Below, piece by piece: positions 1-7,165 of a stretch of 25,901 bases of DNA. Positions within the stretch are counted from its first letter, which is position 1; each line of letters begins with the position of its first letter. The stretch is from assembly GCA_964461885.1 (NCBI GenBank), contig CAYWVY010000030.1:1-25901 (forward strand), given 5' to 3'. The notes beneath the pieces were generated by a model. That model saw only the letters and a program-made list of their open reading frames with translations. It was not told the DNA's origin and searched no databases. The DNA is from UBA288 sp964461885 (GTDB lineage Archaea > Halobacteriota > Methanomicrobia > Methanomicrobiales > Methanospirillaceae). The position numbers and the translations under genes were made by a program.

Positions 1-573
1 GCCGTCCGAGGCCATGCCCGGGTTCACGACTTTCACGCCCTCGAGCTCGGCCACGCCGCGCTGCTCGTGGATATGGGCGCAGCAGACCAGGTCGAAGGCC
101 TTCATGTGTTTCCGGACCGAGATCGAGCCGGCATGCAGTCCGTCCACCTCGTCGAGGGCCCCGTGGGGCGGGCAGTGGCTCAGGAGGACGTTGTGGACCG
201 CCCGGTCCATGGTGCTGACCGTGGACGAGAGGATCCGGTCGATCTCCTCCTCCGAGAGCTCGAACGGCGTTCCGAACGGGGTCGGGTTCGAGCCCCCGAG
301 GCCGGCGAACGTGATCCGGCCGAGCGAGAGGCGGGAGCCGTGGAGCGAGACCGCGTCGGAATGCTCGAGCACGCCCATGATCTCGCGGGGGTCGCAGTTC
401 CCCGGGACCGCGAAACAGGGTATATCGATCCGGGAGAAGAGCGCGTCCACGGTGTCAATCGGGCCGAAGTTGGTGATATCTCCGGCGACGATCATTGCAT
501 CGGCATGCAGGTCGAGGAAGTTCTCGATCTTGCCGAAGTTGCCGTGGAGATCCGCGATCAGGAGGACATCCAT
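1..573 (-). CDS. Metallophosphoesterase, calcineurin-like (partial, C-terminus off the left edge)
   Basis: Reading the minus strand from 573 gives 191 codons that stay open to the window edge. The metal-binding signature of calcineurin-like phosphoesterases is visible in order: DLHGN near the N-terminus, GDITNFG about residue 32, GNCD about residue 59 (usually GNHD), SHCPPHG about residue 133, and a CAHIHE block in place of the usual GHTH. The family hydrolyses phosphomonoesters or diesters with two metal ions; the substrate cannot be told from sequence. It resembles the archaeal Icc-like COG2129 group, which is usually 220-230 residues, so roughly 30 residues are missing. Two ATGs stand in tandem (576 and 573); a GAGGAG ribosome site just upstream is better spaced for 573. 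It lies 37 bp after the radical SAM gene on the same strand, so the two may be cotranscribed. Confidence 0.85.
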   Translation of the reverse strand, partial: MDVLLIADLHGNFGKIENFLDLHADAMIVAGDITNFGPIDTVDALFSRIDIPCFAVPGNCDPREIMGVLEHSDAVSLHGSRLSLGRITFAGLGGSNPTPFGTPFELSEEEIDRILSSTVSTMDRAVHNVLLSHCPPHGALDEVDGLHAGSISVRKHMKAFDLVCCAHIHEQRGVAELEGVKVVNPGMASDG

Positions 574-610
574 CATACTCCTCTAGTATTCGAGCGAGGA
601 CTTCAAAACC

Positions 611-1708
611 TTAACCCAGATCGGAGACCGATCCGGTCAGTTTTCCCTCGAGTGCGAGCCGGCCGACGCGCTGTCGGGCCGTGGGCAGGAGGGGCCTCGC
701 CGGCCGGGACGCGAGGGGGGTCCCCGGGAGCGGCATGAACCGGTGGGCGTGGATCCGGCACCCGCGGCGGGCGAGCTGCTCGGCGAGGGCGAGGGTCGCT
801 TCCTGCTCGGTGTTGCTCTCGAACGGGAACCCGAGGATCAGGTCCACGACCGGGACGAAACCGTGGTCGAGGACCCGGTCGACCGCGTCGAGGCCGTCGG
901 CGACCGTGTGGCCGCGCCCGAGCGCGGCGAGCACGCGGTCGCTGCCCGACTGTATCCCGAAGTGGACGCGGGTGTTGGCGCAGAACTCGTGCACGAGCTC
1001 GAGGCCCTCGTCCGTGACGAACTCGGGCCGGACCTCGCTCGGAAAGGTTCCGAACCAGATCCGGGCATTCTCCCGAGCGAGGGACGCGAGCAGGCGCCGG
1101 ACCTTCTCGAAGCGCGGCGTCCGGCCGTCCGAGCCGTAGGCAAAGGCGTTCGGGGTCACGAACCGGACGTCCGGGAGCGCTCGAGCGGCCTCGAGGCAGG
1201 TGTCGATGGATCGATGCCGCATCCCCCCCGGAAAGAGCCGGGGGGTCTGGCAGTATGCACAGGCATGCGGGCAGCCCCGCGAGCACTCGAGGTAGCCCTT
1301 GCGTCGGGAGAATGGGGGAAAGGCGTCGAGCCGGATAGCATGGTCGATCGGGACGAGACCGCCCACGGCCGTTGCCGTTCCGGGGACGGGGGTCGTCGAG
1401 CCGGCCTCGATCGTGTCGATGAGGCGGGGAAGGGTCCGTTCCCCCTCACCGACCACGACCCAGTCCGCTGCGCGGGACACCTCCTCCCAGCACGCCGACG
1501 CGTACGGCCCGCCCGCCACCGTGACGCAGTCGGCGCCGGCCATCTCCGCGAGCAGGAGGGGGGCGTTCGCGACGTTCAGCGAGTAGCAGGTCACGTCGTC
1601 CTCCGGCCCGGCAGCGGCGTGGAGAGAGCGCCCGTTTCGCTCGAGGGCCGCAGCCAGAACGGCCTCCGTGTTCGCGGTCCCGCGGGACCGCCGGAAGTTC
1701 ACGCGCAC
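611..1708 (-). CDS. B12-binding/radical SAM protein, MJ1487-like family
   Basis: The protein has about 365 residues. The N-terminal half looks like a cobalamin-binding Rossmann domain (AGGPYASACWEE, then VVVGEGERTL, a block common in B12-radical SAM proteins). The radical SAM core carries the 4Fe-4S motif CPHACAYC (CX3CX2C, about residues 146-153), preceded by one extra Cys. Later blocks, HFGIQSGSD and VVDLILGFPFES, are typical radical SAM strands. It matches my memory of the archaeal B12-binding/radical SAM family named after MJ1487, whose reaction is unknown. The frame is open to a GTG at 1747, but I prefer GTG 1708: an AGGGAG ribosome site lies just upstream, the family usually begins with a strand like VRVNFRR, and the likely TATA element (1735-1744) would fall inside the longer reading frame. 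The downstream metallophosphoesterase is on the same strand. Confidence 0.85.
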   Translation of the reverse strand: MRVNFRRSRGTANTEAVLAAALERNGRSLHAAAGPEDDVTCYSLNVANAPLLLAEMAGADCVTVAGGPYASACWEEVSRAADWVVVGEGERTLPRLIDTIEAGSTTPVPGTATAVGGLVPIDHAIRLDAFPPFSRRKGYLECSRGCPHACAYCQTPRLFPGGMRHRSIDTCLEAARALPDVRFVTPNAFAYGSDGRTPRFEKVRRLLASLARENARIWFGTFPSEVRPEFVTDEGLELVHEFCANTRVHFGIQSGSDRVLAALGRGHTVADGLDAVDRVLDHGFVPVVDLILGFPFESNTEQEATLALAEQLARRGCRIHAHRFMPLPGTPLASRPARPLLPTARQRVGRLALEGKLTGSVSDLG

Positions 1709-1734
1709 GGGGCGCCTCCCTGAATGATGGTCGG

Positions 1735-1744
1735 GGTATAAGTG
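1735..1744. promoter_or_regulatory. TATA element possibly shared by the divergent radical SAM and PEBP genes
   Basis: The only TATA-like sequence between the divergent genes is GGTATAAGTG (minus strand CACTTATACC). It lies about 30 nt before GTG 1708 on the minus strand and about 36 nt before ATG 1780 on the plus strand. Either direction would give a short leader. Start sites are inferred from the usual 25-27 nt archaeal spacing. Confidence 0.45.
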
Positions 1745-1779
1745 CACGAACGCGCAACGGGGAGGACTGAGGACCTGCC

Positions 1780-2229
1780 ATGAATGACCTCGCCGTCAGG
1801 CTCGACGGAGCCGAGCTCGGAGACCAGCACACCTGCCGCGGCGCGGGCCTCTCGCCCCGCATCCGCCTCGGCCCGCTCGACCCCAGCGTCCGCTCGCTCG
1901 CAGTGGTCGTGATCGACCCGTTCGAGCCGGGCTGCTCGTTCGCGCTCTGGTTTGCGGCCGGCATCCCGCCCGTCCCCTTGATCCCGCCGGGCCTCCCCCC
2001 CGACGGCGACGGGCCCATACCCGTGATCCACGGCACGAGCGACGGCGGAATGCGCGGGTGGCAGCCCCCGTGCCCTCGCCCCGGGGACCCGCCGCATCAG
2101 CTGACCGTGAAGGTCTACGCCCTGGACAACGTGCCCGGACTCTCTCCCGGGTTCACGCGCGCGGACCTGAACGAGGCCATGCGCGGCCACATCCTCCAGT
2201 TCGGGAGCACCATCGCGCTCGTGCGATAG
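1780..2229 (+). CDS. Divergent PEBP-like (YbhB/YbcL) protein with altered ligand pocket
   Basis: This 149-residue protein aligns along its whole length with the PEBP-like protein that follows it (2284-2739): an NxLxVR-type start, HTCRGAGLSPRI, SLAVVVIDP, VKVYALDN and MRGHILQFG. The residues that normally form the phosphate-binding pocket are changed. The DPDAP motif reads DPFEP, the HW of the central strand is replaced (FALWF), and the GGPCPP block reads QPPCPRP. The family includes phosphatidylethanolamine-binding proteins and kinase inhibitors; the role of prokaryotic members is poorly defined. This copy probably does not bind the usual anionic ligand. The tandem arrangement suggests duplication followed by divergence. 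ATG 1780 follows a purine-rich GAGGACTGAGG stretch. Confidence 0.8.
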   Translation: MNDLAVRLDGAELGDQHTCRGAGLSPRIRLGPLDPSVRSLAVVVIDPFEPGCSFALWFAAGIPPVPLIPPGLPPDGDGPIPVIHGTSDGGMRGWQPPCPRPGDPPHQLTVKVYALDNVPGLSPGFTRADLNEAMRGHILQFGSTIALVR

Positions 2230-2240
2230 AGGAAGCAACA

Positions 2241-2248
2241 GTTTTATC
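2241..2248 (+). promoter_or_regulatory. TATA box for the second PEBP gene
   Basis: GTTTTATCC begins about 43 nt before ATG 2284, between the two PEBP genes. A start site near 2270 would leave a leader that holds the GAGGT ribosome site at 2272-2276. The second gene may thus have its own promoter. Confidence 0.4.
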
Positions 2249-2283
2249 CGCTCCTGGGCCCAGTTCTCGTTCGAGGTATCATC

Positions 2284-2739
2284 ATGAACCCGCTGACAGT
2301 CAGGCTTCCGATCTCGCACTTTCCCCCGAACTACACCTGCGACGGCGCGGATATCTCGCCCGCCATCGAGGTACGGGGGTACGACGACAACGTTCGCGCC
2401 ATCGCGATCGTCGTGAACGACCCCGACGCTCCCAAAGGAGCCTTCGTGCACTGGCTCTGCTGGAACATGGAGGTGGTCACGACCGTGCCCGAGAATATTC
2501 CGAAGGATCCCGAGACGACCTTCCCGGTCAGGGCCCGTCAGGGGACGAACGACTTTGGGCGGATCGGCTACGGTGGCCCGTGCCCCCCGCAGGGCCAGAC
2601 GCACCGGTTCAACTTCAAGGTCTACGCCCTGGACGGACCGCTCGACATCGCGCCGGGGGCGCGCCTCCCAGAGGTGGCCGCAGCCATGCGCGGTCACGTG
2701 CTCCAGTTTGGCGAGGCGCAGGCCACGTACGGCCGTTAG
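2284..2739 (+). CDS. PEBP-like protein, YbhB/YbcL (Raf kinase inhibitor-like) family
   Basis: The protein has 151 residues, the normal size for the compact prokaryotic PEBP-like family. All pocket motifs are present: NYTCDGADISPAI near the N-terminus, VNDPDAPKGAFVHWL (DPDxP plus HW), GTNDFGRIGYGGPCPP, and the terminal FKVYALD strand. Family members bind small anionic groups such as phosphate headgroups in this pocket; a physiological role in archaea is not established. No signal peptide is seen, so it is likely cytosolic. The start is supported by GAGGT at 2272-2276. The stop codon overlaps that of tbp tail to tail (four shared bases, 2736-2739). It is the intact partner of the diverged copy upstream. 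Confidence 0.92.
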   Translation: MNPLTVRLPISHFPPNYTCDGADISPAIEVRGYDDNVRAIAIVVNDPDAPKGAFVHWLCWNMEVVTTVPENIPKDPETTFPVRARQGTNDFGRIGYGGPCPPQGQTHRFNFKVYALDGPLDIAPGARLPEVAAAMRGHVLQFGEAQATYGR

Positions 2740-3290
2740 AGGAGGCCGATTTTCTTCAGGTCGCTGATGATCCGCACGACGGCCCGCTCCGCGTCGCTCG
2801 TGAACTTGCCGCCCGTGATGATCAGCTTGCCCGAGCCGAAGAGGAGCAGGACCACCTTCGGGTCGTCGAGGCGGTAGACGAGCCCGGGGAACTGCTCGGG
2901 TTCGTACTCGATCTTGTCGAGGTTGAACCCGACCGCGATCTTGTTCAGGTTGATCGTCGAGCCGAGATCGGCCGACGTCACGATATTCTGGACCTTGTAC
3001 GTGAGCTCGTCCGGGATCTGGATGCCGAGGTTCCGGAGCAGGTCCCCGAGGATCGCGAGGCCCCGGTCGAGGCTCTCGATGGACTTCGCGCCAGTCAGCA
3101 CGACCTTCCCCGAGTTGAAGACCAGGACCGCGATCTTCGGGTCCTTCATCCGAATGACGACACCCGGAAACCGCTTCTTGTCGTACTCGGCCCCCTCGAT
3201 TTGCGAGGCGATGCTCGGCAGATCGAGCGCGTCCGTCACCTTCGCCGAGGCGACGATGTTCTCGATTCGCAGGGACTCCTCCGGCTTCAT
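2736..3290 (-). CDS. tbp: TATA-box-binding protein
   Basis: The 184-residue protein consists of two imperfect direct repeats of about 90 residues, the saddle fold of archaeal TBP. Repeat one has RIENIVASAKV, FPGVVIRMKDPKIAVLVF and GKVVLTGAKS; repeat two has KVQNIVTSADL, FPGLVYRLDDPKVVLLLF and GKLIITGGKF. The Phe pairs that kink DNA are present (F41/F58 and F134/F151). It recruits TFB and RNA polymerase to TATA promoters. There is no acidic C-terminal tail; the protein ends KKIGLL. It lies 49 bp after acs on the same strand, but an AT-rich element just upstream suggests its own promoter. Whether the genome encodes other TBPs cannot be seen here. Confidence 0.97.
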   Translation of the reverse strand: MKPEESLRIENIVASAKVTDALDLPSIASQIEGAEYDKKRFPGVVIRMKDPKIAVLVFNSGKVVLTGAKSIESLDRGLAILGDLLRNLGIQIPDELTYKVQNIVTSADLGSTINLNKIAVGFNLDKIEYEPEQFPGLVYRLDDPKVVLLLFGSGKLIITGGKFTSDAERAVVRIISDLKKIGLL

Positions 3291-3314
3291 GTCAGTTTAT
3301 AAAATGACTTAAAG

Positions 3315-3329
3315 AATTTAAATATATTT
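3315..3329 (-). promoter_or_regulatory. Strong TATA box for tbp
   Basis: In a GC-rich setting, the acs-tbp gap contains a 15-nt pure A/T tract whose minus strand reads AAATATATTTAAATT. Its centre is about 35 nt before the tbp start, predicting a start site near 3299 and a leader of about 9 nt. Confidence 0.6.
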
Positions 3330-3339
3330 GGGTTAGGGA

Positions 3340-5235
3340 TTATTCCTCGAGGGTCGAGAGATCGCCGGGGTCCATCCCCATCTCACGGGCCTTCAGGACC
3401 CGGCGCATGATCTTGCCGGACCGCGTCTTGGGCAGCGCGTCCGTGAACTCGATCTCGGCTGGCATCGCGATCGGGCCGAGCGTGATCCGGACATGGTAGA
3501 TGAGTTCGTTCTTGAGCCGATCGCTCGGCTCGTGGCCGACCCGGAGGGTGACGAACGCCTTGATCGTGTTCCCCTTCATCGGGTCGGGCTTCCCGATCAC
3601 GGCCGCTTCGGCTACGGCCCGGTGCGAGACGAGGGCGCTCTCGACCTCGGCCGTCCCGATGTTGTGGCCCGAGACGATGATCAGGTCGTCGGCCCGGCCG
3701 ATCACCATGATGTAGCCGTCCTCGTCCTTGATCGCGAGGTCGCCGGCCTTGTACAGGGTGCCGAGGGTCGACCAGTACTTTTGGTACAGCTCCTCGTTGC
3801 CGAGCACCTCACGCATCATCGAGGGCCATGGCTCCCGGATCGCGAGGAAGCCGGCCGTGCCGGGCGGCACGGACTCGCCGGCCGCGTTCACCACGTCGGC
3901 GACGACGCCGGGGAGCGAGCGGCCCGCGAAGCCCGGCTTCATGGGCTCGCCGATGGTGGTCGTGACCATGTGCATGCCGGTCTCCGTCTGCCACCAGGTG
4001 TCCACGATCGGCAGTTTCTCCTTGCCGATGATCCGGTAATACCACTGCCAGGCCTCGGGGTTGAGCGGCTCGCCCACGGACGCGAGCACGCGGAGGGTCG
4101 AGAGGTCGTACTTGTTCGGCCACTGCTCGCCCATCTTCATGAACATCCGGATCGCGGTCGGGGCCGTGTAGAAGATGTTGACGCCGTACTCCTCGATCAT
4201 GGCCCAGTAGGTGCCCGGATCGGGATAGTCCGGCAGGGTCTCCGAGACGATCGACGTCGTGCCCAGCATGAGGGGGCCATAGACGACATAGGAGTGGCCC
4301 GTGATCCAGCCCGGGTCCGCCGTGCACCAGTACACGTCGCCCTCGTGGATGTCGAAGGCGTACTTGGTCGTGTAGTACGTCCCGACCATGTACCCCCCGA
4401 CGGTGTGGACGATCCCCTTGGGCGCCCCCGTCGAGCCCGAGGTGTAGAGGATGAAGAGCGGGTCCTCCGCGTCCATCTCCTCGCAGGGGCAGCGCCGGTC
4501 GGCCGACCGCATCAGCTCGCTGAAGTCGACCTCCATCTCGCTGTGGATCTCGATCGGCTGCTCGGTCTCGCGGCGGAGCACGACCATGTGCTCGACAGTC
4601 GGGGCGTTGATGATCGCCTCCTCTATAAGGTGCTTGAGCGGGATCCTCTTGCCGCGGCGGACCGAGTAGTCGGCCGTGACCACGACCTTCGCGCCGGCCC
4701 CGACGATCCGGGCGTGGATCGCGGCCGACCCGAACCCGCCGAAGACGACCGTGTGGACGGCGCCGATCCGGGCGCAGGCCAGCATCGCGATGATCTGCTC
4801 GGGGACCATCGGCATGTAGATGCAGACGCGGTCGCCCTTCTGGACGCCCAGGCTCTTGAGCCCGTTGGCGAACTTGCAGACATCGATGTAGAGCTGGCGG
4901 TAGGTATAGATCCGTTCATTCTCCTCGCCCTCGCCCTTCCAGATCAGGGCGACCTTGTTCCGCCGCCCCTGCTGGAGGTGCCGGTCCAGGCAGTTGTACG
5001 TGATGTTCGCCCTGGCGCCGACGAACCAGCGGGCGTGGGGATGATTCCACTCGAGCACGCGGTCCCACTCCCGCGACCAGGAGAGTTCGCGGGCGATCCG
5101 GTTCCAGAACCCTTCCGGGTCCGCACGATAGTCGTTGTATGCGGCCGTGTAGTTCCCGATCCAGGTGTTCCGGGCCGCCTCGGGGTCGGGTATATACCGG
5201 CACTGCTCGGTTATCAGGTGCTGCTCCTCGGACAT
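3340..5235 (-). CDS. acs: Acetyl-CoA synthetase (AMP-forming)
   Basis: At 631 residues it is close to the usual 650 of AMP-forming acetyl-CoA synthetase, which makes acetyl-CoA from acetate, CoA and ATP via acetyl-AMP. The P-loop-like A3 motif YTSGSTGAPKG is at 264-274. The block DTWWQTETG at 412-420 includes the Trp that shapes the small acetate pocket (W414). Hinge and A8 region residues GRADD and SGHNIGTAEVE are at 513-532. The C-terminal SGK motif supplies the catalytic lysine K608, the site acetylated in many homologues. A methanogen would use it for acetate assimilation. ATG 5235 gives the family's N-terminus. It is divergent from the ATPase subunit C gene, with an AT-rich intergenic region containing an inverted repeat. 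Confidence 0.96.
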   Translation of the reverse strand: MSEEQHLITEQCRYIPDPEAARNTWIGNYTAAYNDYRADPEGFWNRIARELSWSREWDRVLEWNHPHARWFVGARANITYNCLDRHLQQGRRNKVALIWKGEGEENERIYTYRQLYIDVCKFANGLKSLGVQKGDRVCIYMPMVPEQIIAMLACARIGAVHTVVFGGFGSAAIHARIVGAGAKVVVTADYSVRRGKRIPLKHLIEEAIINAPTVEHMVVLRRETEQPIEIHSEMEVDFSELMRSADRRCPCEEMDAEDPLFILYTSGSTGAPKGIVHTVGGYMVGTYYTTKYAFDIHEGDVYWCTADPGWITGHSYVVYGPLMLGTTSIVSETLPDYPDPGTYWAMIEEYGVNIFYTAPTAIRMFMKMGEQWPNKYDLSTLRVLASVGEPLNPEAWQWYYRIIGKEKLPIVDTWWQTETGMHMVTTTIGEPMKPGFAGRSLPGVVADVVNAAGESVPPGTAGFLAIREPWPSMMREVLGNEELYQKYWSTLGTLYKAGDLAIKDEDGYIMVIGRADDLIIVSGHNIGTAEVESALVSHRAVAEAAVIGKPDPMKGNTIKAFVTLRVGHEPSDRLKNELIYHVRITLGPIAMPAEIEFTDALPKTRSGKIMRRVLKAREMGMDPGDLSTLEE

Positions 5236-5241
5236 CGTTAT

Positions 5242-5270
5242 TCTACATTATAGATCATGATTATTGTAGA
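5242..5270. promoter_or_regulatory. AT-rich acs/atpC divergent promoter region with inverted repeat
   Basis: The 104-bp gap between acs (start 5235) and the ATPase C gene (start 5340) is markedly AT-rich on the acs side. TCTACA (5242-5247) and TGTAGA (5265-5270) form a 6-bp inverted repeat with a 17-nt spacer. The repeat encloses and overlaps TATA-like sequence for acs, so it is a possible operator. A TATA candidate for the ATPase side, TTTATCTG, lies at 5300-5307. Confidence 0.35.
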
Positions 5271-5339
5271 TAATTGTTGTCGTTTGCCACGGGGGAGTGT
5301 TTATCTGAACCAATAAAGATACGGGGATGCGTCCCTTTC

Positions 5340-6458
5340 ATGGTCGAGACCCTCGTGACCCCGGGCTCCTACCAGTACGTCTGTACCCGCCTCCAGGTCA
5401 GGAAGACCCGCCTCTACCCTCCCGAGCACTACGCCCGCCTGCTCCAGATGAGCCTGCCCCAGATGGTCCGGGCCATCGGCGAGGACGAGCGGTACCGCCG
5501 CGAGGTCTACGACCGCTACCCGACGTCCACGGACCTGGACCAGTTCGAGCGGGCCCTGACCGCGAACCTGGCCCGCGAGTGTGGGCAGGTGCTCGGGATG
5601 ACCCCCGGGGGACTCCGCGACCTGACGGCCGACTACCTCCACCGGTGGGATATTGTGAACGTGATGGCAATCCTCCGGGGAAAGCGGCACGGCCTCCCCC
5701 CGAAGCAGATCGTCGGGGGGCTGATCCCGGCCGGCGATCTCGGCCGGGAGCGCCTCGAGGCGCTTGTCGCCGCCCCGGACCTCGACCGCGTGGTTGAGGG
5801 GCTGAAGGACTGGCCGCTCTACTCGGAGGCCCGGACATGCGCGTGCCGCGTCCTTCCCCCGGGAGAGTTCGCCAGGGTCGAGGACCGGCTCTACCGCATG
5901 TACTACCTGGAACTGCTCGCCGCCTCGAGGAGCGGCGTCCGGGGCGGCAAGGCCTTCGCGCGCTACCTCCGCTTCGAGATCGACATTCTGAACATGCGGA
6001 ACCTCTTCCGGCTCCGAGCTGGGAGCCGGCTCGCCGATGTCGCGGGCTCGATGGTCCCCGGCGGCAACATCCCGGTCGAGGTGTTCGCCCGGATCGCCGG
6101 GGTCGAGGACCGGGCTGCCTTCGTGGACGAATTCGAGAAGACGAACATCCTGCCCGTCGCCACCCGCGCCATGCAGGCCCTCCGCCGCGACGCGTCGATC
6201 GGCCCGGAGCAGGTGGCCGACCTGCTCTGGTCGCGCTGGGAGGAGCGGCGCACGACCGTTCACGTGCTCGAGGTCGCGGTCACCCGGGTCCGGCTCGAGG
6301 AGCTGGACCGGCTCGCGACCCGGCATCCGTTCACGGTCCTGCCGATCATCGCTTACCTGGAGCGCAAGCGGATCGAGGTCGGGAACCTCCGGGCCTGCGT
6401 GCGCGGGCGACAGCTCGGGATCCCGAACGAGCGGATCCGGCGATATCTGGTGATCTGA
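5340..6458 (+). CDS. atpC: A-type (V/A) ATP synthase subunit C
   Basis: The 372-residue product matches the V-ATPase d/A-ATPase C family, the funnel-shaped socket that joins the central rotor stalk to the membrane ring. Recognisable features are the YQYVCTRLQVRKTRLYP start (family: YAYVNARVRAM..LL), the helical LTADYLHRWDIVNVMAILRGK block typical of the repeated C-subunit unit, and a second FEIDILNMRNLFRLRAG unit later. The frame is open from 5274, but ATG 5340 gives the family start and leaves room for a promoter; the 22 extra residues look non-coding. The stop overlaps the subunit D start by one base (TGATG). Genes for subunits F, A and B, which normally lie between C and D, are absent. Confidence 0.88.
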   Translation: MVETLVTPGSYQYVCTRLQVRKTRLYPPEHYARLLQMSLPQMVRAIGEDERYRREVYDRYPTSTDLDQFERALTANLARECGQVLGMTPGGLRDLTADYLHRWDIVNVMAILRGKRHGLPPKQIVGGLIPAGDLGRERLEALVAAPDLDRVVEGLKDWPLYSEARTCACRVLPPGEFARVEDRLYRMYYLELLAASRSGVRGGKAFARYLRFEIDILNMRNLFRLRAGSRLADVAGSMVPGGNIPVEVFARIAGVEDRAAFVDEFEKTNILPVATRAMQALRRDASIGPEQVADLLWSRWEERRTTVHVLEVAVTRVRLEELDRLATRHPFTVLPIIAYLERKRIEVGNLRACVRGRQLGIPNERIRRYLVI

Positions 6459-7165
6459 TGGTCTCGGCCGAACGGATCTCACCGACACGGGGCGAGCTGC
6501 TCGCGGTGAAGAGGCGGATCATCCTCTCGGAGAAGGCATACACGGTCCTGAAACGGAAGCTCGACGGGCTCATGTTTGAACTGATGGGCAGGCTCGAGGC
6601 CGCGCGGAACGCCGAGAAAGCCCTCTACCAGGACTACGTCATGGCCGCGCAGGAACTCGCGGTCGCCACGATGATGGTCGGCGAGCTCGGGATCGCCATC
6701 GCGGCCGAGTCGATCGAGGCCGCGCCGGTCCTGGTGCGGACCGTGAAGAACGTCTTCGGTCTGCAGCTCCCCGCCTTCCGCGTGGAGCGGGTGGCCCGGA
6801 GCATGGACGAACGGGGGTACAGCCTGCTCGGGACCACGCCCGTGATCGACGACGTGGTCACGTCCCACGAGGACCTCGTCCGCTCGATTGTCGCTGCCGC
6901 CGAGGCAGAGGCCGCCATCCGGCTGCTCACAGCCGAGATCGTCCGGACGCGGCGGCGCGTGCGGGCCCTCGAGCACCGCGTCCTCCCCGACCTCCGCGAG
7001 ACGCGCGACTCGATCGAGCTCCGGCGCGAGGAGCTCGATATCGAGGAGCACGCCCGCCTCTTCCTGAACAAGAAGATCAGGGCGCGCCGGGCGGAGGAAA
7101 AGCCCCGCACGGGGGCGCCCATCGGGCCCGCGGGTTGGCCATCCGGCGGCCGTCAGGGGCCCTGA
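6458..7165 (+). CDS. atpD: A-type (V/A) ATP synthase subunit D
   Basis: The protein has 235 residues. The N-terminus ISPTRGELLAVKRRIILSEKAYTVLKRKLDGL is the hallmark start of V/A-ATPase subunit D, the coiled-coil rotor shaft that turns inside the A3B3 head. A central PAFRVERV block and a C-terminal helix (IVRTRRRVRALEHRVLP) complete the coiled coil. Subunit D is usually about 205-215 residues; the last 25 or so here (Pro/Gly/Arg-rich) look unlike the family and are encoded where the gene overlaps thiD tail to tail. The start overlaps the subunit C stop, implying translational coupling. (The symbol follows archaeal A-ATPase naming, not bacterial F-ATPase naming.). Confidence 0.9.
   Translation: MVSAERISPTRGELLAVKRRIILSEKAYTVLKRKLDGLMFELMGRLEAARNAEKALYQDYVMAAQELAVATMMVGELGIAIAAESIEAAPVLVRTVKNVFGLQLPAFRVERVARSMDERGYSLLGTTPVIDDVVTSHEDLVRSIVAAAEAEAAIRLLTAEIVRTRRRVRALEHRVLPDLRETRDSIELRREELDIEEHARLFLNKKIRARRAEEKPRTGAPIGPAGWPSGGRQGP

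Noticed and set aside
1709..1747. Longer start (GTG 1747) for the radical SAM protein
   Set aside because: The extra 13 residues (Pro/His/Arg-rich) cover the probable TATA box, and the family starts at VRVNFRR with a good ribosome site.
3493..5253. 586-codon open frame on the plus strand opposite acs
   Set aside because: It is antisense to a fully conserved acetyl-CoA synthetase. Its composition (Asp, Arg, Val, Gly) is that of a high-GC antisense frame.
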